A stretch of 64,000 bases of DNA from Diadema setosum (Eukaryota > Echinodermata > Echinoidea > Diadematoida > Diadematidae): assembly GCA_033980235.1 (NCBI GenBank), contig CM067059.1, forward strand, positions 14,890,100-14,954,099. The letters are read 5' to 3'. The notes under the pieces were generated by a model, which saw only the letters and a program-made list of their open reading frames with translations, searched no databases and was not told the origin of the DNA. Position numbers and translations under genes: made by a program. This document shows, in pieces, positions 36,201-50,300 of this stretch; position 1 is the first letter of the stretch; every line of letters begins with the position of its first letter.

Positions 36201-39200
36201 AGCCAGTCCTGTCACTGCGGGGTCCAGCTCCTGAAGGAAGACCACAGAAAGGAAGACTGATTGATTAAAATATCACAGAGTCACAGGTTTGACTCCTGAG
36301 TGCAGCTTTGGTTGAAAAAAAGAAACCCAAAATCATGTGGAAAAAACAACAACAAAAGTTTGTTTCTTTTTCTACCACCTTCCAGGACAATGTACAGGTG
36401 AGACAGCAGAGGTCTATCACTGGAGGAGAAAAGAGAAAATATTGGAAGAATTCAATCCCTCATGGGTGACTCTTACAAGTTGACTATCCTTCCATTAACT
36501 GTTGTTGGTGTTGTTGTTGTTTTTTTTTTCTGAGCAAATGGTTTCACGCTGACAATTTACTGTGTTATGTGACTACTTAGCATGCCACTCCCTAAGACAG
36601 TTTATCTGTTGTTGTTTTTTTTTTTTTTTGGGGGGGGGGGAGATGTCGATTTGAATAAGGTTTGGTGGTTTTATTTTGATTTGGTTAGTTATTCAAAGCA
36701 GTGCACAAAGGATTTTGCACAATTTACCATCTTGAACAGTATGCATTAGACAGAAAATACAAACAAAAATATCACTAATAAAATGTGTAAGAAAAAAAAA
36801 GCCACCTGATCAAACTTTTCAGTTGAAGAAGATACAAAGAAAATCTGTGAAAGAAATTTTCCCGAGAAAGTTGTCATAGGAGGAACAATGCGTGTCACAC
36901 AAAATACAATGTATACCCGGGTTCATGCGGCATACATTGTATGTCATTCTTGGCACAACTGGGGAAATATGCATTGATTTCAGCAGTATTTGAATTTTGG
37001 GTGTGCAGAGGAAGAACAGACATAAGGCTATGAATGTAAATTGGGACTCATTTTCATCAACCTAGCCTATAATTTCAACATAAATGTCTTCGACTAACAC
37101 AGAATTGACTGTATATAATTTCCAGCTCAGACTAAAAAGAGAAAAATAGCTCAAGTATTGTAAGATAACAGAATTTTCACCGGTAGTATTCAGTGGCTCT
37201 TTTAGGCATTTGGCAGCTCTTCCAATACTTTCATCCCTAACAATAAAAGAGTTACTATAAAGCCATTTCAAGAAAATGAGCTCAAGCTTTTGTAGTTTGT
37301 AAAGTCATGTTTACCATTTCCATGGCTTGGCGGTCTGCTGTCGTGTCCCTTTGTTGAGTTATAGTTCTCACGAATCGGCGACCGTCAGTCTTCGTGTACT
37401 TGATTTCCACCTTGAAAAAAAAAAAGAGAGAGCAAGTGTTTGTTTGATTGTTTTTTTAAGTAGCTCTCCGTAACACAGGATTATGCTATGATGGGGATAT
37501 TTTAAACATGCGTAATACATATATACACACAAAACACAGACAAAAACATTGCATATATTATTATAATCATCATTATCATTTTGTTCGGCATTTCAGACAT
37601 CGCACATGAATATGGGTAAACACAAAAGACATTTGATTCAGCAGAACAAGAATAAGATAAAATATAACTTAGACACAAAGCAGAGTTTTTATTTAGTTCA
37701 GAGATGATCGCAACAGCTCAGTGAACTTACAACATCCAAACTCTAGTTTGAATATCCATAATACTGATATGAGATCGAAAACACAATAACTATCAATGTA
37801 ATTTGAAACAAGACTCATAACCCCCAGGGATAATGTTTGTAGGTGAGCGCTTTGAGCACAACATTGCATTGGAAGTGCATTGTAATTTAGGCAGAACAAT
37901 ATAACAGCAAGAAAAGCACTTGGAGAGCGCAGACCTTTGCAAAGCAGCTCATTTCCACCCATACACGGATGCTAAAAATTTACCAAAGATAAAGAAACCT
38001 TGTGTTTACCTGGTACCTCATCGGCTTACTGCTGCGTGGCGCCTTGAGCAGAGCACGCGCTTTAGTGCGCATATGCAAACCTCGAATACGCGCAGCTTGA
38101 ACTCCCAAGTTCATTGACCCTATTTGCCAAAAGATTAAAAATTCACAAAAATTCCTGAATCACTACCAAAATTTAACCATCTGTTTCTTGTGTCACAATC
38201 AGCTTTTCCTGTCAGTTTCATCCAAATCTGATTACAACTTTTTGAAATGTTTTGCAAACAATTAAACAAACAAATAAACAAACAAACAAACACCAGCAAA
38301 AATATAACCTCCCTGGTGGAGGTAACAAGGCAAACAAAACTACGGTTCTAATCATTCTCTTTTTTCACCATGATATCATCAATACATCTTCATTTGTTTG
38401 TGTCACGTCACTATAAACATAGTATGTTTACAAGTTTCTGCAGAATAGTTCTGTAGGGAATATCCAGCAGTGCATGGCTGTTGCACCTTACCTGGAAGGG
38501 AAGCTTGTCTTGTGTTCCCTTCTCTCCTGGTTTGAGTTTGAAGCGGAAGGTCAGGTCCGAGGAGCGGCGCACATTGCCCATGTTGACAGTCAGCCGGTTG
38601 CCATCTTGAACGACCTGGTTTGGAGAAACAGGAAGCCAATTGAAAAGTGGATAATGTGCGGCAATTACACAGGAGTCTGTATGATATTCCTTATATCCTG
38701 AATGATGCTTCCAATGGTATCACTTTTCAGATTAAGATTATGATTAAGATTACTGTGGACTGCCATTAAATGAAGTTCTTGCGACTGGCAGTTTTCTTTC
38801 GTTAGATCAAAATTCTGATATAACTGAATAACTAAACAATAAAAATACATAGAGTGGATGATGCTGCTGCCTGAATTTTTACTTCGGTGTAATCCAAATT
38901 TCATTATAATTGTGTTCGTTATAACGGGAGTGCACTGTATGAAAATTTATTATCTTCAACGATGAAATAAACAGGCCTTCCATGTCTACAGCTTCTGCAG
39001 CTAATATCCAAAGTTGGAAACACCTAGACATCATGAATTCACTCACATACGAGGCACTCCTTCAGTATGAAATACCATACACAAAACTACTGTTGTTGGG
39101 TACTTTTTTTTTTTTTCAATTTGTTCTCAGAGAAATCTGATCATGGTGTCAAGACTCACCCCTTCAGTCATGCTCTCGTCAAACTGGAGGACTGGGTGCA

Positions 39201-41290
39201 GGATCATGGTCAGTTCCACATTGGTGGCCACCACTGGATCCTGGCCTATCTGTCGGATCTGCCGGGTCAGCTCGTGAGGGTCCAGAAGATTGAGGTTGCC
39301 ATCAGTGATGGAGACTGCATTGCTGACCGTCTCCATCTGGAGGCTCTGGTTGGTCTGGATGCCGATGATAGAGATGGTTGTCTGCTGCTCCTTGGCACGA
39401 TTTCCAATCTGGGGGTAAGAAACGGATAGAGAGAGTGGTGAGAGGGCCGCACAATTGAGAGCAGGGAGGAGGAATGCATCAGGAACGAAGAGTGAAGACA
39501 GGGAAGGGTGGAGACAGGGATGGGTGGGGATAGGGAGGGGTAGAGGTAGGGATGGGTGGAGACAGGGAGGGGTGGAGGCAAGGAGGGGTGGAGGCAGGAA
39601 GGGGTGGAGACAGGAAGGGGTGGAGGTAGGGAGGGGTGGAGGTAGGGAGGGGTAGAGACAGGAAGGGGTGGAGGCAGGGAGGGGTGGAGGCAGGAAGGGG
39701 TGGAGACAGGAAGGGGTGGAGGCAGGAAGGGGTGGAGGCAGGGAGGGGTGGAGGTAGGGAGGGGTGGAGGTAGGGAGGGGCAGAGACAGGGGAGGGGCAG
39801 AGACAGGGAGGAGTTGAGACAGGGAGGAGTTGAGACAGGGATGGGTGGAGGCAGGGAGGGGCAGAGACAGGGAAGGGGCGGAGACAGGGGAGGGGCGGAG
39901 ACAGGGATGGGTGGAGGCAGGGAGGGGACAAAGGCAGGGAGGGGCAGAGACAGCGAGGGGCAGAGACAGGGAAGGGGCAGATGCAGGGTAAGGGCGGATG
40001 CAGGAAGAGGTGGAGACAGGGAGGGGTGGAGGCAGGGAGGGGTTTTTCAACTAAACCTTGATCTTCACATTTTAAAAAATCATTTCACCAAGATCACCTT
40101 TGACATTTTTTTTATCTTTGCTGATTGAGAGTTAATTGCGACCTTGTCAGGGTAATGTCGTAAGAGGTCACATTAGACAGGACTGTAGGCTGGAGAAGGG
40201 ACTCACCTGGCGGTAGAACTCAGACGGGTCATTAGCACCTTGCCTGCTGTAGCCGCCCAGTGACCCTACGCCAACGTTGGGCTCTCCGTCTGTGCAGAGG
40301 ACAATTTCCGAGCCAGGGTCCTTGGCCAGCAGTCCGACGCAGATGCACAGGGCTGGGCCTAGGGCTGTAGAGCCTGCTGTGCGCAGTCCATTTACTTTGG
40401 TCCTCAGCTCTCTGTCGAGTGCAACAAACGGCAGAAACACACACTTTAGGAATGAGCATATGATTGCAAAGTAATTTCAGTGCCCATGATACGGTTGGTA
40501 CAAAGCACAAAATAAACCTAATGCATGCCAACTTAACTTCACGACATGGGTTTTCAGGATATCTCTGTGCAGATGATATTAGCATGTGTTAATAAAAAAA
40601 AATCTAGTTAATGGCAACTGCCATCTGTCACACAGGAGTTCTATGAGTATTTCTTTACACACATACAACTGTACAAGCACATATCATATGACATGGAATT
40701 AGTACAGGGTGACTACTAGCATACACTTTGAGAACAGCAATTCATAATGGAATAATGTCTGAGTGCGTTTTTCTACAATTCTTACATACGTCAGACTAGA
40801 GTGATTAAGAAGCTGTTGCCTGAAATTTACAGCCTTCATTTACAACCCAGCATGAAGATCACACATGGAAAAGAGCTTATCTTGAAACAAGAGACCCGGG
40901 GGTCACGTGCTCACCTGAGTATCGCAATTTCACCTTTCATGCATTCTTGCACACTCTTACCTGTGAACATTGGAAACTTATGCACCCCTGATTCCACTAA
41001 CCCCACGAACAAACTGCACTAAGTCATAGTATTATCTAAGCCCTATCACTTCAGGTTCTAGAGAAGATTTTTAAAGATTCCTTAATTTTAGGGGGTTTGG
41101 GCCCCCTGGGGAACCCCCATGTGGGCCATGGTGCCCATTTGAACAAATTGAGATCCTATTCCCCTAGGGATGCTACCTGCCAAGTTAGGTGAAAATTGGT
41201 CATGGAGTTCTCAAGAAGAAGATGAAAATGTAAAAAGTTTACGCACGACAGACGACAGACGCCGGACACCGGACGAAGAGCGATCGCAAT

Positions 41291-41326
<36 letters not shown>

Positions 41327-44300
41327 GAAGAAGCATCATCAGCATAGGGAGCATTTCACATCTGATCTGTTAGTTGCGTGCGAATACCTAAGTAGAATAC
41401 TTTTAGAGTGAGCTAGATTCTTTGATTTGTTCATGGCTCCAAGGATAAAATGACAGCTGAGATATTTGGAAATATAAAGCTCAAACTTACTCCACCGAGG
41501 CATGGACAGGACGCATGTTGAAGTTTGGAGCCATCCTCTGGCCTTCCCCGATGAGGCGCTCCATCGAATCCAGGTTGTCCGACACCGTCTGGCAAACCTG
41601 GGTGCCGTCCCCATGAACTTTGACCTGACTCTCAAAGGTCACGATGCCGACCCGCTTGTTGCATTCCTCATCTGCCTCAAAGAAGTCAAGTTGCCTTCAA
41701 AGGGAAAGAAAAAAACAAAACATAGAAAAACATGCATCCTTGCATTACTATATTGATGAGGCAAAGAATGATACTTTACAATCAAGGAGTGATTTTACCC
41801 TTTGACTGCACACACAATCATATACTCCAAAATAAGGTATTTTATACAATTAGTGCATGCTTTATCATGAACTCAACAGGATTATAGAATGACAATACTA
41901 AATTATTGCGAGTGCTGTTTTGTTTCACCGAGGTGGCAGGCCGAGGTGAAATTGAACTGCATGAGGGATAATTTTGTATTTGGAATTCCATAGTCCAGAG
42001 CTGGTACATCAATGCACCATGCACTATTAAATTGTTACAGTAAATAAACCCCTAGATCTACATGTATTTTTGTAGGTCTAGGCCCTACTTGATCTAATTC
42101 TGATTTAATTTTGATCTAAGATACAAAACTTCCTTATCTTTCAAACAAAAAGAGCTCTGAAACCCAAATGTCAGCTGTTTAGGGCTGGAACACTCCAAAC
42201 ACTAACTAGAAATATCACTTAAGGTGATTAATACCCCCGCCCCGTGACGACAGTCTTACCCAAGGAATGATCTTTCCTTGATCTTCTGCCATTTAAATGC
42301 CGTTACCATGGCAATGCAGCTTCCGACACATCCGAAAAATATGTCTTGCACATCTTCCCACCAAGACTATTGTGTGTGCCACATTTCATAAGCTTTAGTC
42401 AAAAACTGAGGAAGTAGTTCAATCCACAAGATCTTTCCTTGATCTTCCGCCATTAATATGCCGTTACCATGGCAACGCAGCTTCCGACACGTCCAAAAAA
42501 TATGTCTTGCACATCTTCCCACCAAGACCAATGTGTGTGCCACATTTCATGAGCTTCAGTCGAATATAGAGGAAGTAGTTCAATCCGCAAGATCTTTCCT
42601 TGATCTTCTGCCATTTATATGCCGTTACCATGGCAACGTAGCTTCCGACACGTCCGAAAAATATGTCTTCCACATCTTCCCACCAAGATCAAGGTGTGTG
42701 CCACATTTCATAAGCTTTGGTCAAAAAACTGAGGAAGTAGTTAAATCCGCAAGATCTTTCCTTGATCTTCTGCCATTAATATGCCGTTACCATGGCAACG
42801 TACTTTCGGGTACTGTCAAAAAATGTGTCTTGCACATCTACAACCAAAGGCACACATCTGTACCAAGTTTCTTGGAAATTGGGCAAAAACTGAGGAAGTA
42901 GTTTGCAACACAAAATTTTCCATCATTTTGGCTCATAATATGTGAGCTGTTACCATGGCAACATACTTTTTGTCACTGTCAAGAAATGTGTCATGCTGAC
43001 CTATATCCTAAGACAAACATTCAATATGAATTCCATGAGAATTGGAAGAACACTGATGAAGCAGTTTTGCCATGAAGCATTTTGCCCTATATTTTACCAA
43101 TAACATGCCGTTACCATGGCAACGCACTTTTTGCCACTGCGGAAATATGTGTCTTGCACATTAACATATTCAGATGAACATCTGTACCTAATTTCATAAA
43201 AATTGATCAAAAACTGTGGGAGGAGTTCGCGACGCAAGATTTGTACCCATTTTTGCCCATAATATGCCGTTACCATGGCAACGTACTTTTGGGTACTGTC
43301 AAAAAATACGTCTTGCACATCTACAACCCAAGGCACACATCTGTGCCAAGTTTTATGGGAATCGGTTGAAAAATGAGGAAGTAGTTCGCGACGCAAGATT
43401 TGCAACGGACCGACCGCCCGCCCGACCGACCGCCCGACCGACCGCCCGACCGCCCGACCGCCCGACCGTCCTCTGATTCCTATATACCCCCTTCAAACTT
43501 CGTTTGGCGGGGGTATAAAAACTTAAAACTGAATGCTGGGAAAGGGATTCCCTGTGCCAAAATTAACTATATAGGGCACGGCTGTGCCCTGTATCAAAAT
43601 ATTCACATGATCATGTGATGCAATCCAACCTATCACAATGCATATCATACTCCACCTATTTACTATGAATATAAAGATATATATACGCACACATACAAAA
43701 ACACCTAAATCATTTGAGTAAACCTGTCATCTTATTGGCTGAAAGATGGACATCATTTCTATCATCACTCCTCTGAGAACTCTATCTTCACCTTCAGTCT
43801 CAAGATTTGTGTTATCTCAAGAAGAGCACATCACTTGTGCTATTCTCATGTCTATGCAAATTAGTGCTAGAGATTCAAAGGAACAAAATTGTACACTCGT
43901 TTCTCTCTGAACAGTTTATCTTTATTCAGAGTAAGAGAAAATTTCCAGTGGTTTGGCAATATCGCTGTGGCTGGTTACATAAAAGGAGCCGCATCCGAGG
44001 CAATGAATTGATAATGGATATATTCATGACGATACCTGGTGATAGCTTGCTTCATGCAGTCCAGACGAGTTATAGATGCATTTCCTTGGCGCTGTCCTCT
44101 AGAGTTCAGCTGCATCCAGGCGGCTAAAAAAATATGGCACAGGACAAAATTTGTTCTATTTGTTCATATTTAGGAGCAAGTGGAGTGCTTAAAGGACAAG
44201 TTCACCTTCACAAACATAAGGATTGAGAAAATGCAACAATATTAGTAGAACACATCAGTGAAAGTTTGAGGAAAATTGGACAATCGATGCAAAAGTTATG

Positions 44301-47300
44301 AATTTTTTTTAATTTTTGTGTTGGAACCGCTGGATGAGGAGACTACTACAGCTTGTGAGTCATATGCGTACAACAGTATAAAGAAAATATAAAAGAAAAT
44401 TCAACAAATTTTCACTTTTTTCGCATAATAAAAGAGCAATTGACTTGCCTCTTTCTAAAGGCAGGGGGAATAATATTACCCATAACATTTATCGGTAACG
44501 AGTCAGGGGAATGTGTACTTTTTTCAAAAGATGGAATTTTGTGAAATTCTCTTTATATTTTCCTTATATTGTTGTACGCATGTGACATCTAAGTTATTCA
44601 TACACTGTAGTAGTCTTCTCATACAGCGGGTACTGCACAAAAACTTCAAAAATTCATAACTTTTGAACGGATTGTCTGATTTTCCTAAAACTTTCAATGA
44701 TGTGTTCTACTAATATTGCTACATTCTCTCAATCCTTATGTTTATGAAGGTGAACTTGTCCTTTAAACCACAGCAATGGAAATGATAATGATATGTAACT
44801 CATATAATCACACATTGAATAGAGTGCCACTTAAATATGTTATATCACAGTCTCCAGTATTTGGGTAATAGAAGGCAGTAATGGCAATCAGAAATAGATA
44901 AATGTGCCAACATGCAATATTTCCACAGTGTATCAGCTTGATGAAAGGATATGGAAAAGTGGGCACTGTAATCCTTTAAATGTGAAAAATGAATTTGATT
45001 TGCAGGGGGGGGGGGGGGGAATGAGTACTCACAGAAAAAAAAAATCTATACAGCCCTGTATAAGATTCTGAAATCCCCATAATTAAATTTTGTACAAGAC
45101 CAAATGGGTTCTGGCAGCCATCTGGTTTCCATTTCAATTGCCTACAATTGTTACTGGAAAGTTAAAGTTGCCTTCTGGTTTCAACTGGTAGAAGTTGAAA
45201 CAAGTTAAGACCAGTTAAAATGTTAATTGGATTCTACTGGTTTGTATTTTACCCCGGTCACATTCATGAGCTATTCTTTGATGAAGAATGATAATGATTG
45301 ACTAAACTTGCTTGTAATATAGGTCTTAGGTGTCTGTACTAAAATAAAGTGAACCCATAAAAGTAAGCTGCTTTACTTTGATCTTGCAAAGATACAAACC
45401 CAGGAAAAAAACTAAAAAAAAAAAAGAAGAAATCCATGAAAGCTGTATTAGGTGTAGTTATGAAGGTGAATCATTCCATAAAATATATCTCAAGAGAATA
45501 CTGGTCAAGCTTCCCTTTTAAATTTATAGAGGGAGATGAGAGGCATTCTATGGTAAAGCTGATGAGCAGACAACGGGTGAAAGGATAAATTTGAAAAAGA
45601 GACTAGAAATGACAGAGTACCTTGGAGCTCTGGAAGCTGCGTTGTCTGCGCCATGGATCCGCTCATGTCCACGCAGTAGAGCAGTGTGCCTGCCTTGGAT
45701 GATTGCTTGCCCTCTTCACTCTTGGTTGCCTCCTCCATTTTCTCGGGAGCTGCCTCCAACAAGTAATCCACACTTGCCTCTTTTGGAATCTGGGAGGGTT
45801 TCAAAGGCAAGAATTTGCATATGTTTCTGAAATTATCTGCCTATTTGACTGAGTGACTCTGAGATCTATGGTATACAGGTACTCTAGAGTAAATCAGAAA
45901 TAATTGCAAGCATGAAACTTGCTTGAATTTTGTAAGGAACTATGATTCATGAAAGTAAAATGCACATCAAAATTTTTGGGCCACATAATCAAGTACATGT
46001 AGTATATTTGGAATTCTTTCATGCTTGGCAATTTGCCAAAGTTTCATGCTGGGGGAAAAAAGGCCATCAGCTCCAAGCTAACAAAATTTTCATGCAAAGA
46101 AAGTTTCTGGTTTTACAGTAACTGGCTCAAGGAAGTTTTGGTCACACTGATGTAAGACAAATACAACAAAATGCAATAAATTGACTACCATCTTTGAGCA
46201 CTGGCTTAACTTTAACAAGTTGTAGACAATGAGAAGTGCAAAAGAATTACAGATGGCTTACCTCTTCATCCACGATGTCCAGATTTTCATTTGACTGACC
46301 ACAGAATTCACTGAGGAATAGAGATAAGTGAAAAGCAATGAGAAATTTAGAGCAAACAGACAGGGTGTTTCTCAAGGTCTTGAACTTAGTGTACTTAGTG
46401 TACCAAAATTGTTATCAAATCGCTCTGGTGTTTCCTAATGACATAAATGTTGAAAACTATATATAAATTCTCATCAAATCAACAGAGAATGTTTCCTAAA
46501 GACTAAAACTAGTTAATATACCAAAATTCTGATCACATCCAAATTTTAACATCCGTGACCTAATTTCTTCATGAACTACACTCCAAAATGTATTACATAT
46601 AATGTCCAGGAAGAAAGAGAGAGACCACAGAAGTATTGGAGAGCGTAGAGGCTGAGGAGGAGCAGGGGGTAGAGATGAGCAAGATGCCAAAGCTGGGAAG
46701 GAAGGAAGGAAGGAAGGAAGGAAGGAAGGAAGGAAGGAAGGAAGGAAGGAGGGAAGAAATGGAAGAACACAGAGGAAAGAGAACAGAATTCAGAGGAAAG
46801 AGAACAGAGCAGAGACGAAGGTGATAAGAAAGAGGCTGCGCTTGAAGAAAATAACAAGAAATTTTCCCACAAAAGCTGTTACATTCTGGAGGCAGTATTT
46901 GCTCTTTCAGTACGTACCAAGCCCATGTGCGCTGGTCCCCTTCGGGGGGTTCAAGCCTTGAGATGTGAGACAGGAAAACCTGGCACTTGGAGTTGGAGCA
47001 GCGCACGGGGTCACCAGTCATGATGACAGGATCTTTCTGCAGGGAGCCCAGGGAGAGGAGAATGACATTGGCGTCGGCACGGCGATGAGATTTGGGTGCA
47101 GATACCGTCTTCTTTGGACGTGCTGATGGCATCGCCATCATCGGTGCTTGTTGAACGTTGAGAGATGCGAAAGAAGCTGTGCAATCACAGATGGGGAAAC
47201 TTTAGGATGTGTTGGACAGGAAGATGTGATGGTAATATTGTTACGAATATTTTCTTTCTCTTCCATTCCTTTACCCCATTCTTTAAAGGACAGTTTGATT

Positions 47301-50300
47301 TTGCTGCAACACGCATTTCCCATAGACACCTACCCAAGTATACTTGGGATTCATTCTCAACAGGTTAATACTTTCTTGATAGGGGTGGAACAGGAAAAGA
47401 ACAAGGGACATACAGATGCCAATTAGGGCATAATGTATTCAAACAGAAAGAGAAAATATCGTCAGTGGTACCAGCAAAAGTTTCAACAGCACAAAGAAAA
47501 CATTGCTTCTTAGCTTTTTTTTGTTGTTGTTGAAAAATTGCTCCCAATTTTGCAAGGTAGTTACATCTTCAGGTGTGAGATTCTTCACTTTGTCTCCCTC
47601 TACAAATCAAATTTGTTAAGATCACAATTGCTGATCTGTAAATTAACAAACATGTCGGGGAAAAAAAAGGAACCAGCAGGACTCCAACCTGTCATCTACT
47701 GCTTTCCGGGCAGCGACACTACCACCAGGCTGTCCCCGGCTGCCAGCAGTGACACGATAAACATGGAACAAATACCCAAGCTCCAAAACTCCGACATTGT
47801 TAAGTAGTCCAAGGTGGACAAGGCATATTCAAGGAAAGAAAGATATTATTCAGAGGGATGAATAATATCTTTCTATCATAGTTACATCCTGTAGCATAAC
47901 AGGGCAATTATCCCCGGTGAACTATGACCCCCCTCCCCGGCTAAATACTGGTAATTGATACGGCAGGGCTCCACACTAACTTTTATTTTTGGTGGCCCAA
48001 AGGCAAACATCCGACCTTTTTTGGTGGCCTGATCAGGCCACCTAATTCTTCATTTCTGAAATTTTGGTGGCCCAACATACGTTTTTGGTGGCCCTGGGCC
48101 CTGGGCCACCGGGCCACCGTTAGTGTCGAGCCCTGGATAAGGTTAGAGTAAAGATTAGGGTTAGGGTTACGTTTAGGGTAATGGTTTGGCTTAGGGTTAG
48201 GATTAGGTTCAGGATTAGGAATTGTGTCAGGGAAAGGGGATGGAGTAATTGCCCAGGGGGTAATTGCCCTAGAGCCATCTGTAGCATATATGTTTGGAGG
48301 TTACTGGCTCTGCCATATATTTTGTGAATATAATATTTTGTAAATTGGGACATAGCCAGACAATTTCATAAGTGTTGATATGTGAGATCAAGAACCACAA
48401 TGATGGCATTAGAAAGAAGCTTTATCCCCATTTACAAAAGAAAACTTCAGTGGTTTCCCACCTTTGAGGTAACAAACAGTGTTACGGGAGGCAATGTTTT
48501 ATGAGTTATTAGTTTAAAAATATTTTTGAATGAACAAAATTTGTGGAAATCAAAACACTAAAACAAAAAATTGAATATACAGTATTTTTAGCATTTCAGT
48601 TGCTGTCTGACAGAAGGACTAAGCATGCAGATGATACTGTGTAGAACTGGAAATTTTTGGTTGCATGAAACTTTCACAAATTTTGCTAGGAGATGAGATT
48701 TATTAAAGTAAAATGCATGTGAAAGTTTTTTTTTTAATCTACACAATGCATTGAATGCCAGTACAGTGTAGTACATCATACCAGCACTAGCACAAGTACA
48801 CTATACTGGTGACACACATTGTTTTTTGTTTTTAAAGATGCCTACTTAGTAGCACGCTTTCAGTTTTGCTGTGTTTTATTATATGGCCAGCACTGTGTAT
48901 AAAAAAAGATCCTGTGTATTACTCGTACATGTACTATACTCATAATCTTTTAATGGTTGGCAGTTCGCAAAGTGTCGTGCTGCGTAAAAAGGCAGTCAAC
49001 TCTAAGTTGCAAAAGTTTCATGCTGTGAATATTTCTGGTTTTACGGTAGTTAAGGCAATGAGTAGCCTATACATTATGGGTTTTTAACTTGAAGACAATG
49101 CATGTACATGTGTGGATTCAAACAAACAAATATACAAACAAACAAATGCACAAAACAAGCAAATAAACAAATACCAATAATGAGTTTGACAGGAAGTTGT
49201 CTGATATTAAGCATGAATTTACAGGACATGCAAACGGAATTGTTCCAATATGTTTGAGTTTTTCAAGAAGCAGAGGTGCATTATTGGAAAGGTTAGAATT
49301 ACATAAAAATGTGCGAAACACTTCATACACGTCTACCACCAAATGATAACCAACTACGCATGCATTTTATGAGCACTGAATGTTTAAAAGAAGAAAAAAG
49401 AAAAAGAAAAATTGTGAATGCTGGGTATAATATGAAAGGAATTTAAAGCATTTTCTAGCTGTCAGGCTTGGGTTTTACAGCATACTATAAATGCTAATTT
49501 AGTCACTGCTCAACACATGCAAATAAGCCAGTTTGGAGGTACTGTAGCTCATGTACACATTGGTACAAATGACCTTCCATTTTTTTCTCGGTTGGTTTGG
49601 CACTAACACTCATTTTCAAAGTGACATGATGCATTTAAGCTTGCCCAACACAGCAATATATGGAATTTATCACTAATGTTCAAACAAAGAATGAACTTGT
49701 GTTGACCAGGTGACCAAAATGGTCTGTAAGCTTTAACTCTTGGAGAAGCAATGATTTCATTAATTTTCACTGAATGTTAATTATCAAACTTTTTCAATAA
49801 TTATCAAACTTTTTCAATAAATGTCACCATAATACAAGGATTGCTGTCAGGTGGATGTGCTGGGAAGTGCCATTTACAAGGATTACATGAGTAATCACTG
49901 TATCCCAAATGCTTACAAATGTATATGTGAACTGAACATAAAAATCACTTTGCCACAAATGACCTTTTTCTGTTAGTGAGCATAAGTGGAATTCTAATCT
50001 GGCTTATTGATCATATCAATACAAGAAAAGGGAGACTATATCATTAGAAAGTATGATTACCTTGTTGATTTCTGGCAGATTTACCTCTCAATCTATTGAG
50101 AAAGCCTCCTGCTTTCTCTGCAAACAATTGAGGATGATATTTTGAAAGGATACTTTAAAACAAATATAATGAATACCAATATATGCATACACATAGATAT
50201 CAAGTACCAGCATGAATTTAAACTGCAGTTCATTTTATCTACATGTGTGTATACCTTGACTGTGCATATTCATGTCTCCATAAAAGCCACTCGACACAAA

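Larger units (their letters stand above)
33267..38614 (-). other. cpras1: cpras1 exons 14-18: beta-sandwich and helical tail
   Basis: Exon 14 ([26 protein letters not shown]) and exon 15 ([20 protein letters not shown]) look like beta strands similar to the Sec23/24 beta-sandwich. Exons 16-18 ([55 protein letters not shown]) are helical and basic, ending FRQKYYDYK. No enzyme motif is seen. The Sec23/24 comparison is by pattern only. Confidence 0.8.
39160..45789 (-). other. cpras1: cpras1 exons 9-13: von Willebrand factor A domain
   Basis: Exon 9 ends with [15 protein letters not shown], a vWA first strand and MIDAS DxSxS. Exon 10 has [13 protein letters not shown], exon 11 [17 protein letters not shown], exon 12 [14 protein letters not shown] and [13 protein letters not shown], exon 13 [12 protein letters not shown]. 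The DxSxS, the Thr in GSTALG and the Asp in CTDGEPN make a complete metal-ion-dependent adhesion site, so metal-dependent protein binding is likely. The exon 12 acceptor has two adjacent AGs; the one giving 40411 keeps the phase. Confidence 0.92.

Noticed and set aside
39127..40050. Long - strand ORF of 307 aa rich in Pro/Ser/Leu
   Set aside because: Only the end (39408-39160) is cpras1 exon 13; the rest is translation of the 16-bp G-rich minisatellite behind a good splice acceptor.
42458..43618. ORFs in element C (147, 103 and 86 aa)
   Set aside because: They run across repeat monomers and an ACCG tail; no conserved domain, and the frames are not kept between monomers.
47538..47807. 89-aa + strand ORF
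   Set aside because: Lies in a cpras1 intron, no domain recognised, no repeat of the codon pattern expected for coding sequence.
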